A stretch of 21,140 nt of DNA from an uncultured Bacilli bacterium. Lineage in GTDB: Bacteria > Bacillota_I > Bacilli_A > RF39 > UBA660. Positions 1-8,147 of this stretch are shown here, piece by piece. Location of the stretch: NCBI GenBank assembly GCA_944329545.1, contig CALVIK010000052.1:1-21140 (forward strand), written 5' to 3'. Both the position numbers and the translations under genes were made by a program. Under the pieces are notes generated by a model. That model was not told the origin of the DNA and searched no databases. It saw only the letters and a program-made list of their open reading frames with translations. Within the stretch, counting starts at the first letter, position 1, and every line of letters begins with the position of its first letter.

Positions 1-11
1 CACCTGCTCCA
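1..11 (+). tRNA. 3' end of a tRNA, probably tRNA-Gly (partial)
   Basis: The first 11 bases read CACCTGCTCCA. This fits the 3' acceptor strand of a tRNA: seven acceptor bases, a U discriminator base and an encoded CCA. A U at position 73 and a CACCYGC acceptor strand fit bacterial tRNA-Gly, whose 5' strand would be GCAGGTG or similar. A U-tailed hairpin follows 10 bases later, as expected at the end of a tRNA transcript. Only the last 11 bases are visible, so identity and anticodon cannot be checked. Confidence 0.5.
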
Positions 12-21
12 TTATGAAATT

Positions 22-47
22 AACCCTTGAAAAATCAAGGGTTTTTG
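22..47 (+). terminator. Rho-independent terminator after the tRNA
   Basis: A perfect 9-bp stem, AACCCTTGA (22-30) and TCAAGGGTT (35-43), has an AAAA loop and is followed by a T-run on the plus strand. It closes whatever plus-strand transcript enters the window, most likely the tRNA at the left edge. Confidence 0.8.
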
Positions 48-122
48 TATGTTTTGTTTTTAGAAAACTCCCAAAAAACTCCTAAAAATTCTATTTACAA
101 AAACAAAACTAAAAAAGATAAC

Positions 123-359
123 TTAAATTTTAACAATCCGATTATTCAAATAATCACAAAATTCATATTCATTTTTATATTTACTTATATCTTTGTTACA
201 TAGCATAATACCCTTCCCTTTATTAGTTATTATACGATATAAGCTATCTATTTTCCGCCTACCTTTCAACACAGTGTCAATAGATTTAAAAAAAATATTA
301 TGCCAATTGCATAATATCCTTAATGTAAATATTTTTCTTATCATTGAGTAAACTTTCAA
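123..359 (-). CDS. Doubtful small ORF downstream of clpC
   Basis: An open frame of up to 78 codons starts inside the 3' end of clpC in another frame and ends at 123. I do not recognise the product. An internal ATG at 206 has a purine-rich AAGGGAAGGG just upstream and would give a 27-residue peptide. The long version has no convincing ribosome site. The text after the clpC stop is not strongly biased toward coding, and the ORF could be a gene remnant or chance. No domain, membrane segment or signal peptide is visible. It is kept because the space between clpC and the tRNA is otherwise empty apart from an AT-rich inverted repeat (51-61 with 99-109). Confidence 0.2.
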   Translation of the reverse strand: MKVYSMIRKIFTLRILCNWHNIFFKSIDTVLKGRRKIDSLYRIITNKGKGIMLCNKDISKYKNEYEFCDYLNNRIVKI

Positions 360-2589
360 TGATAATATTTTCTATTTTATCTTTAACTACTTTACTAACT
401 TTTCTCGCGCCATATTCTTGAAAATTAGTAAAATTTATCAGATCTTTTAAAACTTTTGGAGCTATTTTGATAACTATTTTATCTTGATATTTTTTTCTTA
501 TTTTTTTGATCTCTTTATTAATTATTTTCGCAATATCTTCTTCTTTCAAATAATTAAATTGAATTACTTTGTCTACTCTATTCATAAAAGGAATAGAAAA
601 ACTATCGTTTAATTTAGTATTTAATTTATTATTTTTATTAAAACCAACATCGCTTTTATCAAATCCAGCATTAGAAGTCATAATAATAGTAATATTGTCA
701 AAACGCACTTTAACTCCTTTACTATCTTTTAAATAACCTTCATCTAAAACGCTTAAAAATAAATTTATTATATTCGGATGAGCTTTTTCAATTTCATCTA
801 ATATTAAAACCGAAAATGGTTTGTTTTTAATTTCTTCTAAAATATTAGAAACATCATCATAACCAGCATAACCTGGAGGAGCGCCAATAATTTTAGAAAT
901 ACTATGAGCCTCTTTATATTCACTCATATCGAGTTTTATGACATTAACATTTCCCACAATAACTTTACCAAATTGTTTAGCCAAGAGGGTTTTCCCAACA
1001 CCTGATGGTCCGCAAAACATTAAAGTATATCCGCGTTCATTTAACCCTAGTTTTATTTTTTTGGCAATATTAGTGACTTGTTTAATTGCTTCTTCTTGGC
1101 CAATAATCGTATTTTTAAAGTTTTTTTCAATTTCCTTAATAACTTTTTTCTTTTCGTTTAAAAGCTCATAAACAGGCATTCCTGTTTTCGTACTGACGAC
1201 TTTAGCTACATCTATTTTCGTCACTTTTTTTCTTTGTTGTTTATACAAAGTAAGTTCTAATTCGTTGATTTTATTCATAATAGTAAATTCATTGTTTTTA
1301 TATTCACTGGCTTTTTCAAAATCGCTATTTAAAATACTTTGCTTTTTAAAGTTAATTACTTCTTTTAATTTTTCATTATACAAGCGATATTCTTTTAATT
1401 TTTTGCTTTCTTTAAGACTTACTTTAGCGCATACTTCATCTAAAATGTCAATAGATTTATCTGGTTCGTGACGGTCGTAAATATATTTTTTCGAAAGTTC
1501 AATAATTAAATCAATAATGCTTTCGTCGATAATAACTTTATGAAAATCTTCATAAATATCTTTTAAATTCATTAAAATGTTTTTAACTACGGCTTCTTTA
1601 GGTTCTTCAATAACAACTTTTTGAAATCTTCTTTCTAAAGCACTATCTTTTTCAATATATTTTTTATATTCACTAGTAGTCGTAGCCCCAATACATCTTA
1701 ATTTACCACGCGCTAAAGCGGGTTTAAATATATTAGAAGCGTCAATCGCGCCTTCGGCTCCGCCTGCGCCAACTAGTGTATGAATTTCATCGATAAATAA
1801 AATAATATCGTCGTTATTTTCTATTTCTTCAATTATTTTACGCATCCGCTCCTCAAATTCTCCACGATATTTAGTACCGGCCACACTAGTAGCCATATCT
1901 AAACTAATTATTTTTTTATTCCTTAAATTAACTGGAACATTGCCACTTACTATCATCCGCGCTAATTCTTCGACAATAGCGGTTTTACCAACACCGGCTG
2001 AACCAATTAAAAGAGGATTATTTTTAGTACGGCGCGACAGTATTTCTAAAACCCTTTTTATCTCTTTATCTCTTCCTGTTACAGGGTCTAAGGCCCCATT
2101 TAAAGCTTTTTTATTTAAATTAACTCCTAATTCTTCTAACAGAAGTTTTTTATTTGTTTGATGATTTATTAATTTATAAGTAAATTCATTATACAAATCA
2201 TCAACATCAACATTCATTCCAATTAGTATTCTAATAGCGACTCCTTCACCTTCTTCTAACAAAGCTGACATTAAGTGGCTAGTAGTCACTACATTATTGT
2301 TATTTTCTTTCGCATCAAGGCTTGCGGTTTCTAAAACTCTTTTTAAAAGCGGAGTATATAAAAACCAAGGACTTGGTTTTGTTCCTTTACCAATTATTTT
2401 AATAATTTCTTCTTTAAAAGATTTATAATCTACTTCGTATTTTTTTAATTTTTTACTAATTTCTTTATCATTTTTCATTAATGCTAATAACAGATGCTCC
2501 GAAGAAATATAAGGATGATTTAACTGCTGCATTTCTTTTTTGGCATCTACTAATACTTTACGAGCTTCTTCTTCGTAATCTCCAAACAT
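298..2589 (-). CDS. clpC: ClpC-type AAA+ unfoldase of the ClpP protease
   Basis: This 763-residue two-ring Hsp100 ATPase unfolds proteins and feeds them to ClpP in the cytoplasm. The Clp N-domain covers residues 1 to about 145. D1 has Walker A GSAGVGKT (196-203) and Walker B ILFIDE (263-268). A short middle region carries a UVR-like helix (about 414-434), typical of ClpC and not ClpB. D2 has Walker A GPSGVGKT (527-534) and Walker B VLILDE. A VGF loop (648-650) marks ClpP docking. The usual RPEFxNRxD sensor region reads IPFMNRVD. The start is the ATG at 2589, preceded by GAAAGGAG; an upstream in-frame start would lack this site. No ctsR, mcsA or mcsB neighbour is present, unlike the classic Bacillus operon, so clpC stands alone here. 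It is slightly shorter than most ClpC proteins (about 810), mainly in the D2 loop and C-terminal tail. Confidence 0.93.
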   Translation of the reverse strand: MFGDYEEEARKVLVDAKKEMQQLNHPYISSEHLLLALMKNDKEISKKLKKYEVDYKSFKEEIIKIIGKGTKPSPWFLYTPLLKRVLETASLDAKENNNNVVTTSHLMSALLEEGEGVAIRILIGMNVDVDDLYNEFTYKLINHQTNKKLLLEELGVNLNKKALNGALDPVTGRDKEIKRVLEILSRRTKNNPLLIGSAGVGKTAIVEELARMIVSGNVPVNLRNKKIISLDMATSVAGTKYRGEFEERMRKIIEEIENNDDIILFIDEIHTLVGAGGAEGAIDASNIFKPALARGKLRCIGATTTSEYKKYIEKDSALERRFQKVVIEEPKEAVVKNILMNLKDIYEDFHKVIIDESIIDLIIELSKKYIYDRHEPDKSIDILDEVCAKVSLKESKKLKEYRLYNEKLKEVINFKKQSILNSDFEKASEYKNNEFTIMNKINELELTLYKQQRKKVTKIDVAKVVSTKTGMPVYELLNEKKKVIKEIEKNFKNTIIGQEEAIKQVTNIAKKIKLGLNERGYTLMFCGPSGVGKTLLAKQFGKVIVGNVNVIKLDMSEYKEAHSISKIIGAPPGYAGYDDVSNILEEIKNKPFSVLILDEIEKAHPNIINLFLSVLDEGYLKDSKGVKVRFDNITIIMTSNAGFDKSDVGFNKNNKLNTKLNDSFSIPFMNRVDKVIQFNYLKEEDIAKIINKEIKKIRKKYQDKIVIKIAPKVLKDLINFTNFQEYGARKVSKVVKDKIENIIIESLLNDKKNIYIKDIMQLA

Positions 2590-2625
2590 TATATGCTCCT
2601 TTCTTTTATATTCTATGTATATAAT

Positions 2626-2663
2626 GGTCAAATATTTTATATTCTAATCAACAAAATGCCCAA
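2626..2663 (-). promoter_or_regulatory. Candidate clpC promoter with a CtsR-like half-site
   Basis: TTGGGC (2658-2663) and TATAAA (2636-2641) lie 16 bases apart upstream of clpC. A GGTCAAA heptad on the plus strand (2626-2632) matches one half of the CtsR operator, but the second heptad is absent. An alternative -35, TTGACC, overlaps this heptad; its best -10 would start transcription inside the ribosome site. Confidence 0.3.
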
Positions 2664-2692
2664 AAAAAATCACTTTATTGTTAAGTGATTTT
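2661..2692 (-). terminator. Terminator of the 342-aa membrane protein gene
   Basis: On the minus strand, AAAATCACTT (2683-2692) pairs with AAGTGATTTT (2666-2675) around a 7-base loop, and the U-run continues from the stem. The hairpin includes the stop codon of the upstream gene, an economy seen at several other genes in this window. Confidence 0.75.
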
Positions 2693-3709
2693 ATTAGTGT
2701 GTAATTTTTTGATTTTTTCTTTTTGTAAAATGTGAACCATTAAATCAAAATTAATTATTTCTAAGTTTTCAATTGGATGATTTTGTTCAGTCATAATAAC
2801 AACTTTTTTATAATATTTCATATGCCTAGATTGTTTGATAGTTTTTTTTGTTTTAAATATTTTTAAATTATTAATAGTTAATAAAGTATTTCTTAAATCT
2901 TTTTTTACTTCCGGAACTAGTTTTATTAAATCTGGTTTTTCTGTTTCCATAGGTTTCATCAAGTCTGGTTTTTCTTTCACAACCTTGTCTTTTTTATCTG
3001 TTAAAGAAATATCTTTTAAACTAATTAATTTAGCTTGTAAAACAAGTGGTTTCGCAGTTTCATGTTCTTTAATTTCTGCACTAATTAATTTTTCATTACT
3101 ATTTACTTTTTTATCATCCGTTAAAATATTATCTTTTTCTTCAATCATTTCGGTTATTCGATTAATTAAAGTAATAACGGAAATAGCTACAATCTGTAGA
3201 AGAAAAGCCCCCATTAACAGCTGCATTAAAGTTAAAACATCGCTATTACTATATAAAGCATTTTCTTTATAAATATTAATATCATTAGACTGAATAGCGA
3301 CAAGAACTAAACAAAATAGTGTTTGAACAATAGCAAAACCGATAAAATTAGTAATTCTAATTACTTTAGGCATATTTTTTTTAAAAACGGTTATAAGACA
3401 AATAATAGCAGAAATTATAATAACGACAAATAATGTTACAAAATTAGGAAAATATAAAGTCATAAATAATCCATCAACAACATTGTCAAAAAGTTCAAAT
3501 AAAGTTGAACCACCAATAAATAAAACAATGGCAATTACGATAACATAAATCAATAAAATTATTTTTTTAACATCTTTTTCTTTTTTGGTCGTATCGCGTT
3601 CTAAAAACATAATAACCATTGGAACAATCAAAATAATCAGAAAAAAAGGGTGCGCGATTATATTGCTACCTAAAACTTGTAATTTTTCAATGAATGATAA
3701 TTCTTCCAT
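2681..3709 (-). CDS. Five-TM membrane protein with a charged cytoplasmic tail, unknown function
   Basis: I do not recognise this 342-residue protein. About five hydrophobic helices occupy residues 15-35, 46-66, 88-110, 119-140 and 162-184. A long hydrophilic Lys/Glu-rich tail (about 190-342) follows, with an internal near-repeat around KPDLMKPMETEKPDLIKL and a basic stretch (KIFKTKKTIKQSRHMKYYKK). There is no catalytic motif. The ATG at 3709 has AAGGGGTG 6 bases upstream. It lies 40 bp downstream of the flippase gene with no terminator between them, so it may be co-transcribed. The tail might bind nucleic acid or anionic lipid because it is basic, but this is only a guess. Confidence 0.7.
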   Translation of the reverse strand: MEELSFIEKLQVLGSNIIAHPFFLIILIVPMVIMFLERDTTKKEKDVKKIILLIYVIVIAIVLFIGGSTLFELFDNVVDGLFMTLYFPNFVTLFVVIIISAIICLITVFKKNMPKVIRITNFIGFAIVQTLFCLVLVAIQSNDINIYKENALYSNSDVLTLMQLLMGAFLLQIVAISVITLINRITEMIEEKDNILTDDKKVNSNEKLISAEIKEHETAKPLVLQAKLISLKDISLTDKKDKVVKEKPDLMKPMETEKPDLIKLVPEVKKDLRNTLLTINNLKIFKTKKTIKQSRHMKYYKKVVIMTEQNHPIENLEIINFDLMVHILQKEKIKKLHTNKIT

Positions 3710-3749
3710 GGCTTCACCCCTTACTTCTATTTTTAATATATCATATTAA

Positions 3750-5396
3750 CTATTTCTTGTCTACTTTAAATGGAATTTTTACTTTTATTTTATTCATAAA
3801 ATTTTTGCCAAATATTTCAGTTAAAGCTCCAGATTTATAAGCCATAAAGAAGTATATTATTATACCAATTATACCGTATAAAATTATATATAAAATAGAG
3901 ATTATTCTTGATGTTGAAACATTTGGAATAAATAAATTAATAATTGAAAGCGCAAGTACCATAATTATAGTACACAAAACAACTTTAATAAAGGTTCTAA
4001 TTGTTTTAAAATAACTTATTTTTGTTAATTTTTTTACGCGATAAAGCAAGAATATACTGGCGCAAGTATCAATTAAAATGTTTAAAGCAATTGTTGCGAA
4101 ATAAGCTTCTATTCCTAAATAATTAAACAAATGCATAAATGGAATATTTAAACATATTTTAACGATTAGTGAACTTGCTAGAGCAATAATAGAATCTTTT
4201 GTGTTGTTTAAAGTTTGATTGGTGTTTATCATAACAGTAAATACTGAAAGTGGTATTTGCGATAAAATTAATAAAGCAAAAATTGAAATATTTAATTCAT
4301 CATAGCCATAAAAAACGGTCCAAACACTACCTGCCATAAAACTAATGCCAACAGAAAGTGGAACTGTTACAAGTAATAATACTTGCAAAGCTTCGGTTAT
4401 TTTAGCGTGCAATTCCTTGAAATTTTTTATAGCATAACTACTGGCAATCGCGGGAATCAAGCTAGTAATAATACCAGTAGAAATAGCCATAACAATCATA
4501 TTTAATTTAGAACCCCAAGTAGAAATAACACTAATAACATTTTCACTAATAGCCGCCGTATAACCGATATCAACTAAAGATTTAACAACTGTAAAGACAT
4601 CAACCATTGTAAATGCTGATTGTAAAACAGAAATTACCACAAATGGTAAAGCATAATATATTATTTTTTTACCAATATCTTTAGGCGTTATTTTTGTTTC
4701 TATTTGCGTTGGTTTAGCATTTCTATTTAGTTCTTTTTTATTTTTCTTGATTTTATTGGATACATAAAAATAAGCCGCAATAGCCCCGACAGTAGCGCCA
4801 AAAACGGCTACGCCAACCGCCGTATTTAAAGACAAATGAAAGATTTTTAAAGCAAAAAATGAACCAGCTAATATAACAATTACTCTAACTACTTGCTCTA
4901 AAATATTAGCTAATGATGATGTTGTCATTATTTTATGACCTTGTAAATATCCTTTAGAAACACTTAAAAATGGTACAACTAAAATAGCTGTAGAAATAAC
5001 TCTAATAACCATTGTAACATCTTCAATTGTGTTTCCACCTTTAACATCACCTAAAATGAAATACGCTATTTGTGGAGCAAAAATAAATAAAGCTAAAAAC
5101 GATAATATGCCTAAAAAAGTTATTATTTTAAGCCCTATTTTAAAAGTTCTTTCTTTAGTATTATAATAACCTTTCGCGTTATATTCACTAACTACTTTAC
5201 TCATAGCAACGGGAATCCCGGAAGTTGCTAAATTCAAAAACATATTATATATGGAATAAGCATAACTATATAAAGCACCCCCTTGAACTCCTATAATGGC
5301 GTAAAAGGGAATAACATATAATAAACCAATTATTTTACAAACAACTATTCCAATTGTTGAAATAGCCGCACCGGCTAAAAAACCTGTTTTTTTCAA
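3750..5396 (-). CDS. murJ: MurJ/YtgP-type lipid II flippase (MOP superfamily)
   Basis: This 548-residue polytopic protein of the polysaccharide-exporter family (SpoVB/YtgP/MurJ-like) has about 14 hydrophobic segments. Its N-terminus, reading GLLYVIPFYAIIGVQGGALY and then the SGIPVAMSKVVSEYNAKG region, is typical of the YtgP/SpoVB branch. These proteins flip lipid-linked peptidoglycan precursors or related glycans across the membrane; YtgP is a MurJ of B. subtilis. The start is a TTG at 5396 with AGGGTGA 6 bases upstream. It begins 11 bases after the cse60 stop, so translation is probably coupled. SpoVB-like or another Wzx-type substrate cannot be excluded from sequence alone. Confidence 0.8.
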   Translation of the reverse strand: MKKTGFLAGAAISTIGIVVCKIIGLLYVIPFYAIIGVQGGALYSYAYSIYNMFLNLATSGIPVAMSKVVSEYNAKGYYNTKERTFKIGLKIITFLGILSFLALFIFAPQIAYFILGDVKGGNTIEDVTMVIRVISTAILVVPFLSVSKGYLQGHKIMTTSSLANILEQVVRVIVILAGSFFALKIFHLSLNTAVGVAVFGATVGAIAAYFYVSNKIKKNKKELNRNAKPTQIETKITPKDIGKKIIYYALPFVVISVLQSAFTMVDVFTVVKSLVDIGYTAAISENVISVISTWGSKLNMIVMAISTGIITSLIPAIASSYAIKNFKELHAKITEALQVLLLVTVPLSVGISFMAGSVWTVFYGYDELNISIFALLILSQIPLSVFTVMINTNQTLNNTKDSIIALASSLIVKICLNIPFMHLFNYLGIEAYFATIALNILIDTCASIFLLYRVKKLTKISYFKTIRTFIKVVLCTIIMVLALSIINLFIPNVSTSRIISILYIILYGIIGIIIYFFMAYKSGALTEIFGKNFMNKIKVKIPFKVDKK

Positions 5397-5407
5397 GTTA
5401 AATCACC

Positions 5408-5578
5408 CTACCTATAAACAATTAATGCCGAAAAACAATATATTTGTTCTTCGGAAAAAACGCCAATAGATACCGAAAACTTGATATCCATTATTTCAGG
5501 ATTTTCAGTACTAATAAAATCATTAATTGCTTTTTCTAAGTCTTTTTCATGACTTTCGTCAAAAACTTTTACTTTCAT
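5408..5578 (-). CDS. cse60: Cse60-family small protein
   Basis: This 56-residue protein starts MKVKVFDESHEKDLEKAIN and ends near EEQIYCFSALIVYR, matching the short Cse60 family (known in Bacillus as a sporulation-associated, sigma-E-controlled protein). Family members also occur in non-sporulating Firmicutes, so the name does not prove sporulation. A longer frame from 5626 exists, but the ATG at 5578 has GGTGG 5 bases upstream and matches the family start. It is followed after 11 bp by the flippase gene, which suggests a shared envelope-related role. The molecular function is unknown. Confidence 0.75.
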   Translation of the reverse strand: MKVKVFDESHEKDLEKAINDFISTENPEIMDIKFSVSIGVFSEEQIYCFSALIVYR

Positions 5579-5623
5579 TATACCACCAAAATTATTATAT
5601 ACAAAGTCTATTATGAAAAAAGT

Positions 5624-5653
5624 CAAAAAAAGGAATATATTAACTATACTCCT
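5624..5653 (-). terminator. Terminator of the M23 gene with the altered site
   Basis: On the minus strand a 9-bp stem (5645-5653 with 5631-5639, one G-U pair) has a 5-base loop and is followed by seven T. It overlaps the stop codon at 5652 and separates the M23 gene from cse60-murJ. Confidence 0.75.
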
Positions 5654-6869
5654 AACGACTATAAAACCTTTTCCATTCTCCTGGTAATTGTGGAAGCCAA
5701 GTCCTTGGATCTATATGCGGCCCACGGCTTAAAGTAAAGAAATCTCTTAAGTAACGACCTTCAAACAACTTAAAATCTAAATGGGAACCAGTCGAACAAC
5801 TATCATAACTAGGATTACCACCTTGCGTTCCTATTTGTGTTGTATAGTAAACAGTTTGGCCCGCTGATACCGTTACAGTTTTCAAATGATAGTAAACGGT
5901 TGTATAGTCTTTGCCATTAACATTATGCCATATATAAACAATGTTTTTCCCGCAAGATTGATTTTTAGAAACCGTTAACACAGTCCCCGTTGTTATCGCA
6001 TATACTGGAGCTCCCTCATAATTAGTTATATCAATAGCATTATGATTATTTCCATAATAGTTTTGCGTTACGGTTCCTTTAGTAAGTGGTATATAAAAGC
6101 CGCCACTTCCACCGCCAGTTACACTGCCGGGATTACTAGAACCACCACCAGAACTACCACCAGTTGTCACTTTAGGAGGATTAAGTCTAGCTTCACAGCT
6201 TTCTAAGGTATCATTCCCACGGCAATTCTTACTGCGAAGTAAATTAACATAATTCATTAAATTTTCATATTCTGCTTGATATGTTTGCACATTATCATTA
6301 AGTTCATCTATTTCTTTAGACAGTTTATTGATAAGCGTTTGTAATTCTTTATTTTTATCTGATAAATTTTTTTGTTTTTGACTCAGTTCATCTTGTTTTT
6401 GTTCTTGCGCTTTTACTGAGTCATTATACTCAGCCATAAGACTATCATTATAATCAGAAAGTTGTTCGGCTACTGATATACGATAAATAAAATCAGTAAA
6501 ATCTTTAGCTCCAAATATATATTCTAAATAACTAGATTCACCATTAGTTATTTGCACAAAAGATATAAGTTTTTTTATTTCGTCATCCTTTTTAGCAATT
6601 TCTTCTTCTAGTTTTTTTATATCTTTTTCTAAAGAAGAAATTTCTTTTTTTATACTACTAATTTCATTAGTAATAGTATCTTTTTCCGCTAAAGCTTTTT
6701 TCTTTTCTTCTTCTGTCATTTGTTTTTGCTCAGCAGCGGCTCTTTCTTGCTTTAATTTAGCCTCCGCTTCAGCAACATACTCATCTAAAGTTTTAGCTTC
6801 TATAATAGCCGGAAAACAAATAAACACCATAATAAATATTAAGAACAGATTTCTAATTTTATTTACCAT
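5652..6869 (-). CDS. Secreted coiled-coil M23 (LytM-like) protein with altered zinc site
   Basis: This 405-residue PcsB/EnvC-like protein has a signal peptide (about 1-25), coiled coil (about 28-210), a Cys-bounded loop (C216, C225), a Gly/Ser linker (about 236-258) and a C-terminal M23 domain (260-395). M23 enzymes cut peptidoglycan cross-bridges outside the membrane. The first zinc motif H276-x3-D280 is present, but the normal HxH reads H363-L-D365, so one zinc ligand is Asp. The middle His (YYHL) is kept. The protein may therefore be a weak or inactive enzyme that acts as an activator or scaffold, as EnvC does. The coiled-coil core (YLEYIFGA, then FTDFIYR and SVAEQLSDYND) is shared with the gene just upstream, so the pair arose by duplication. 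ATG at 6869 has AGGTGGG upstream. Confidence 0.88.
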   Translation of the reverse strand: MVNKIRNLFLIFIMVFICFPAIIEAKTLDEYVAEAEAKLKQERAAAEQKQMTEEEKKKALAEKDTITNEISSIKKEISSLEKDIKKLEEEIAKKDDEIKKLISFVQITNGESSYLEYIFGAKDFTDFIYRISVAEQLSDYNDSLMAEYNDSVKAQEQKQDELSQKQKNLSDKNKELQTLINKLSKEIDELNDNVQTYQAEYENLMNYVNLLRSKNCRGNDTLESCEARLNPPKVTTGGSSGGGSSNPGSVTGGGSGGFYIPLTKGTVTQNYYGNNHNAIDITNYEGAPVYAITTGTVLTVSKNQSCGKNIVYIWHNVNGKDYTTVYYHLKTVTVSAGQTVYYTTQIGTQGGNPSYDSCSTGSHLDFKLFEGRYLRDFFTLSRGPHIDPRTWLPQLPGEWKRFYSR

Positions 6870-6896
6870 CTACCCACCTACTTTCCTATTAACAAA

Positions 6897-6902
6897 ATTA
6901 TA
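6897..6902 (-). promoter_or_regulatory. Extended -10 promoter element for the altered M23 gene
   Basis: The minus strand reads TGTTATAAT here, a TATAAT box with an upstream TG (extended -10). It lies 28 bases before the ATG at 6869 and just after the terminator of the preceding gene. No good -35 is seen. Confidence 0.45.
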
Positions 6903-6929
6903 ACACATTTTCGCAAAAAAAAGAAACAA

Positions 6930-6966
6930 TAAAAACTTTAGTCAAACAATTATCGATGACTAAAGT
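6930..6966 (-). terminator. Terminator of the intact M23 gene
   Basis: A perfect 10-bp stem on the minus strand, ACTTTAGTCA (6957-6966) with TGACTAAAGT (6935-6944), has a 12-base loop and a T-run. The loop contains the stop codon of the gene ending at 6950. Confidence 0.85.
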
Positions 6967-8143
6967 ATGATCCTTCCCTTGGAATTTGTGGGGCAATAGT
7001 TTTTGGATCAATACGGCCAGAATTAGGATTACCACCACTAGCGACTCTATTTTCCCAGCTATTACCAGCATTATCAAATAAATTCAAATGAACGTGTATA
7101 CCGCCCGAACATCTATCACCAGTATTGCGACCAGCCATTGAACCTATTTTAGTTGTATATGAAACATACTGACCTACCCTTACTGACCAACTAGATAAAT
7201 GCCAGTAAGATGTAATATAAGAATGACCATTAATATTATGTTTTACATAAACAATGTGGTTACCACAAGTTGGATTATTGTCAAGTAAAATTACTTGTCC
7301 ATCAGCTATTGGATAAACAGTATCACCAGCCGTACTATTAGAAAAATCAATACCAGTATGATATTCGCCACCACCATATGACCGCCAGCCATAATCACTA
7401 GTAACATAACCTCTAGCTATTGGCATATAAGTTCCATTAACGCTAGCTAAGTTACCACCACTTAAACATTCTGAAACTGTATCATTACCACTACAACCAC
7501 GAGACTTCATACTATTAATTAAATTTATTTGCGTCTTATATTCTTGATCTTTACTGATAATTCCTGATTGTAATTTTTCAATTTTTTCACTTAATTTAGC
7601 TTCTAAAATCGTAAGTTCTTGTTGTTTTTTGTTGAGTTCTACTTGTTTGTTTGATAAATCAACTTGTTTTTGCTCTAAATCTTTAACATTCTGATTATAT
7701 TCCTTAATCAATTTATCGTTATAATCAGAAAGTTGTTCAGCTACTGACACTCTATATATAAAATCTGTAAAGCTATTAGCACCAAAAATATATTCAAGAT
7801 AAGTTGAAGACCCTTCTGATACTTGAACAAATTTCATAATTTCTTTAATTTCTTCGTCTTTTTTCTCTATTGATTTTTGTAATTTTTCAACATCTTTTTC
7901 AATTTGTTCTAATTCTTTGTTAATGTTTTCAATTTCCGCTTCAGCTGCCGCTTTATCTTGAATAGCTTTTTCGCGTTCTTGCTCTGTTAAAGCTTTTTGT
8001 GATTTAGCCTCATTATAAGCTTCTCTATTCGCTCTTGCTTGAGCGAGCAGTTCATTTAAAGTAGCTTCTTTCGCCCTAGTCACAGGTATAATAAGAAAAA
8101 AACTTAAAACAAATACTAATAACAAGGAAAAAAATCTCCGCAT
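6950..8143 (-). CDS. Secreted coiled-coil M23 peptidase, intact active site
   Basis: This 397-residue protein has the same layout as its downstream paralogue: signal peptide (1 to about 24), coiled coil (about 28-215), Cys-bounded loop (C227, C236) and M23 domain (240-390). The zinc and catalytic residues are all present: H262-TGI-D266, YWHL, and H350-V-H352. It is probably a peptidoglycan endopeptidase for septum splitting or wall growth, held in check by its coiled coil, as for PcsB or EnvC-type proteins. It begins 4 bp after the YgjP-like gene, whose last codons contain its AAGGAG ribosome site, so the two are translationally linked. Confidence 0.92.
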   Translation of the reverse strand: MRRFFSLLLVFVLSFFLIIPVTRAKEATLNELLAQARANREAYNEAKSQKALTEQEREKAIQDKAAAEAEIENINKELEQIEKDVEKLQKSIEKKDEEIKEIMKFVQVSEGSSTYLEYIFGANSFTDFIYRVSVAEQLSDYNDKLIKEYNQNVKDLEQKQVDLSNKQVELNKKQQELTILEAKLSEKIEKLQSGIISKDQEYKTQINLINSMKSRGCSGNDTVSECLSGGNLASVNGTYMPIARGYVTSDYGWRSYGGGEYHTGIDFSNSTAGDTVYPIADGQVILLDNNPTCGNHIVYVKHNINGHSYITSYWHLSSWSVRVGQYVSYTTKIGSMAGRNTGDRCSGGIHVHLNLFDNAGNSWENRVASGGNPNSGRIDPKTIAPQIPREGSYFSHR

Positions 8144-8147
8144 TTTA

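Noticed and set aside
51..109. AT-rich inverted repeat (GTTTTGTTTTT with AAAAACAAAAC)
   Set aside because: It is only T/A-runs with two G-C pairs, as expected by chance in such AT-rich DNA, and the loop is long.
2835..3272. Plus-strand 145-codon frame
   Set aside because: It is antisense to the charged tail of the 342-aa membrane protein gene and has no start signal or family resemblance.
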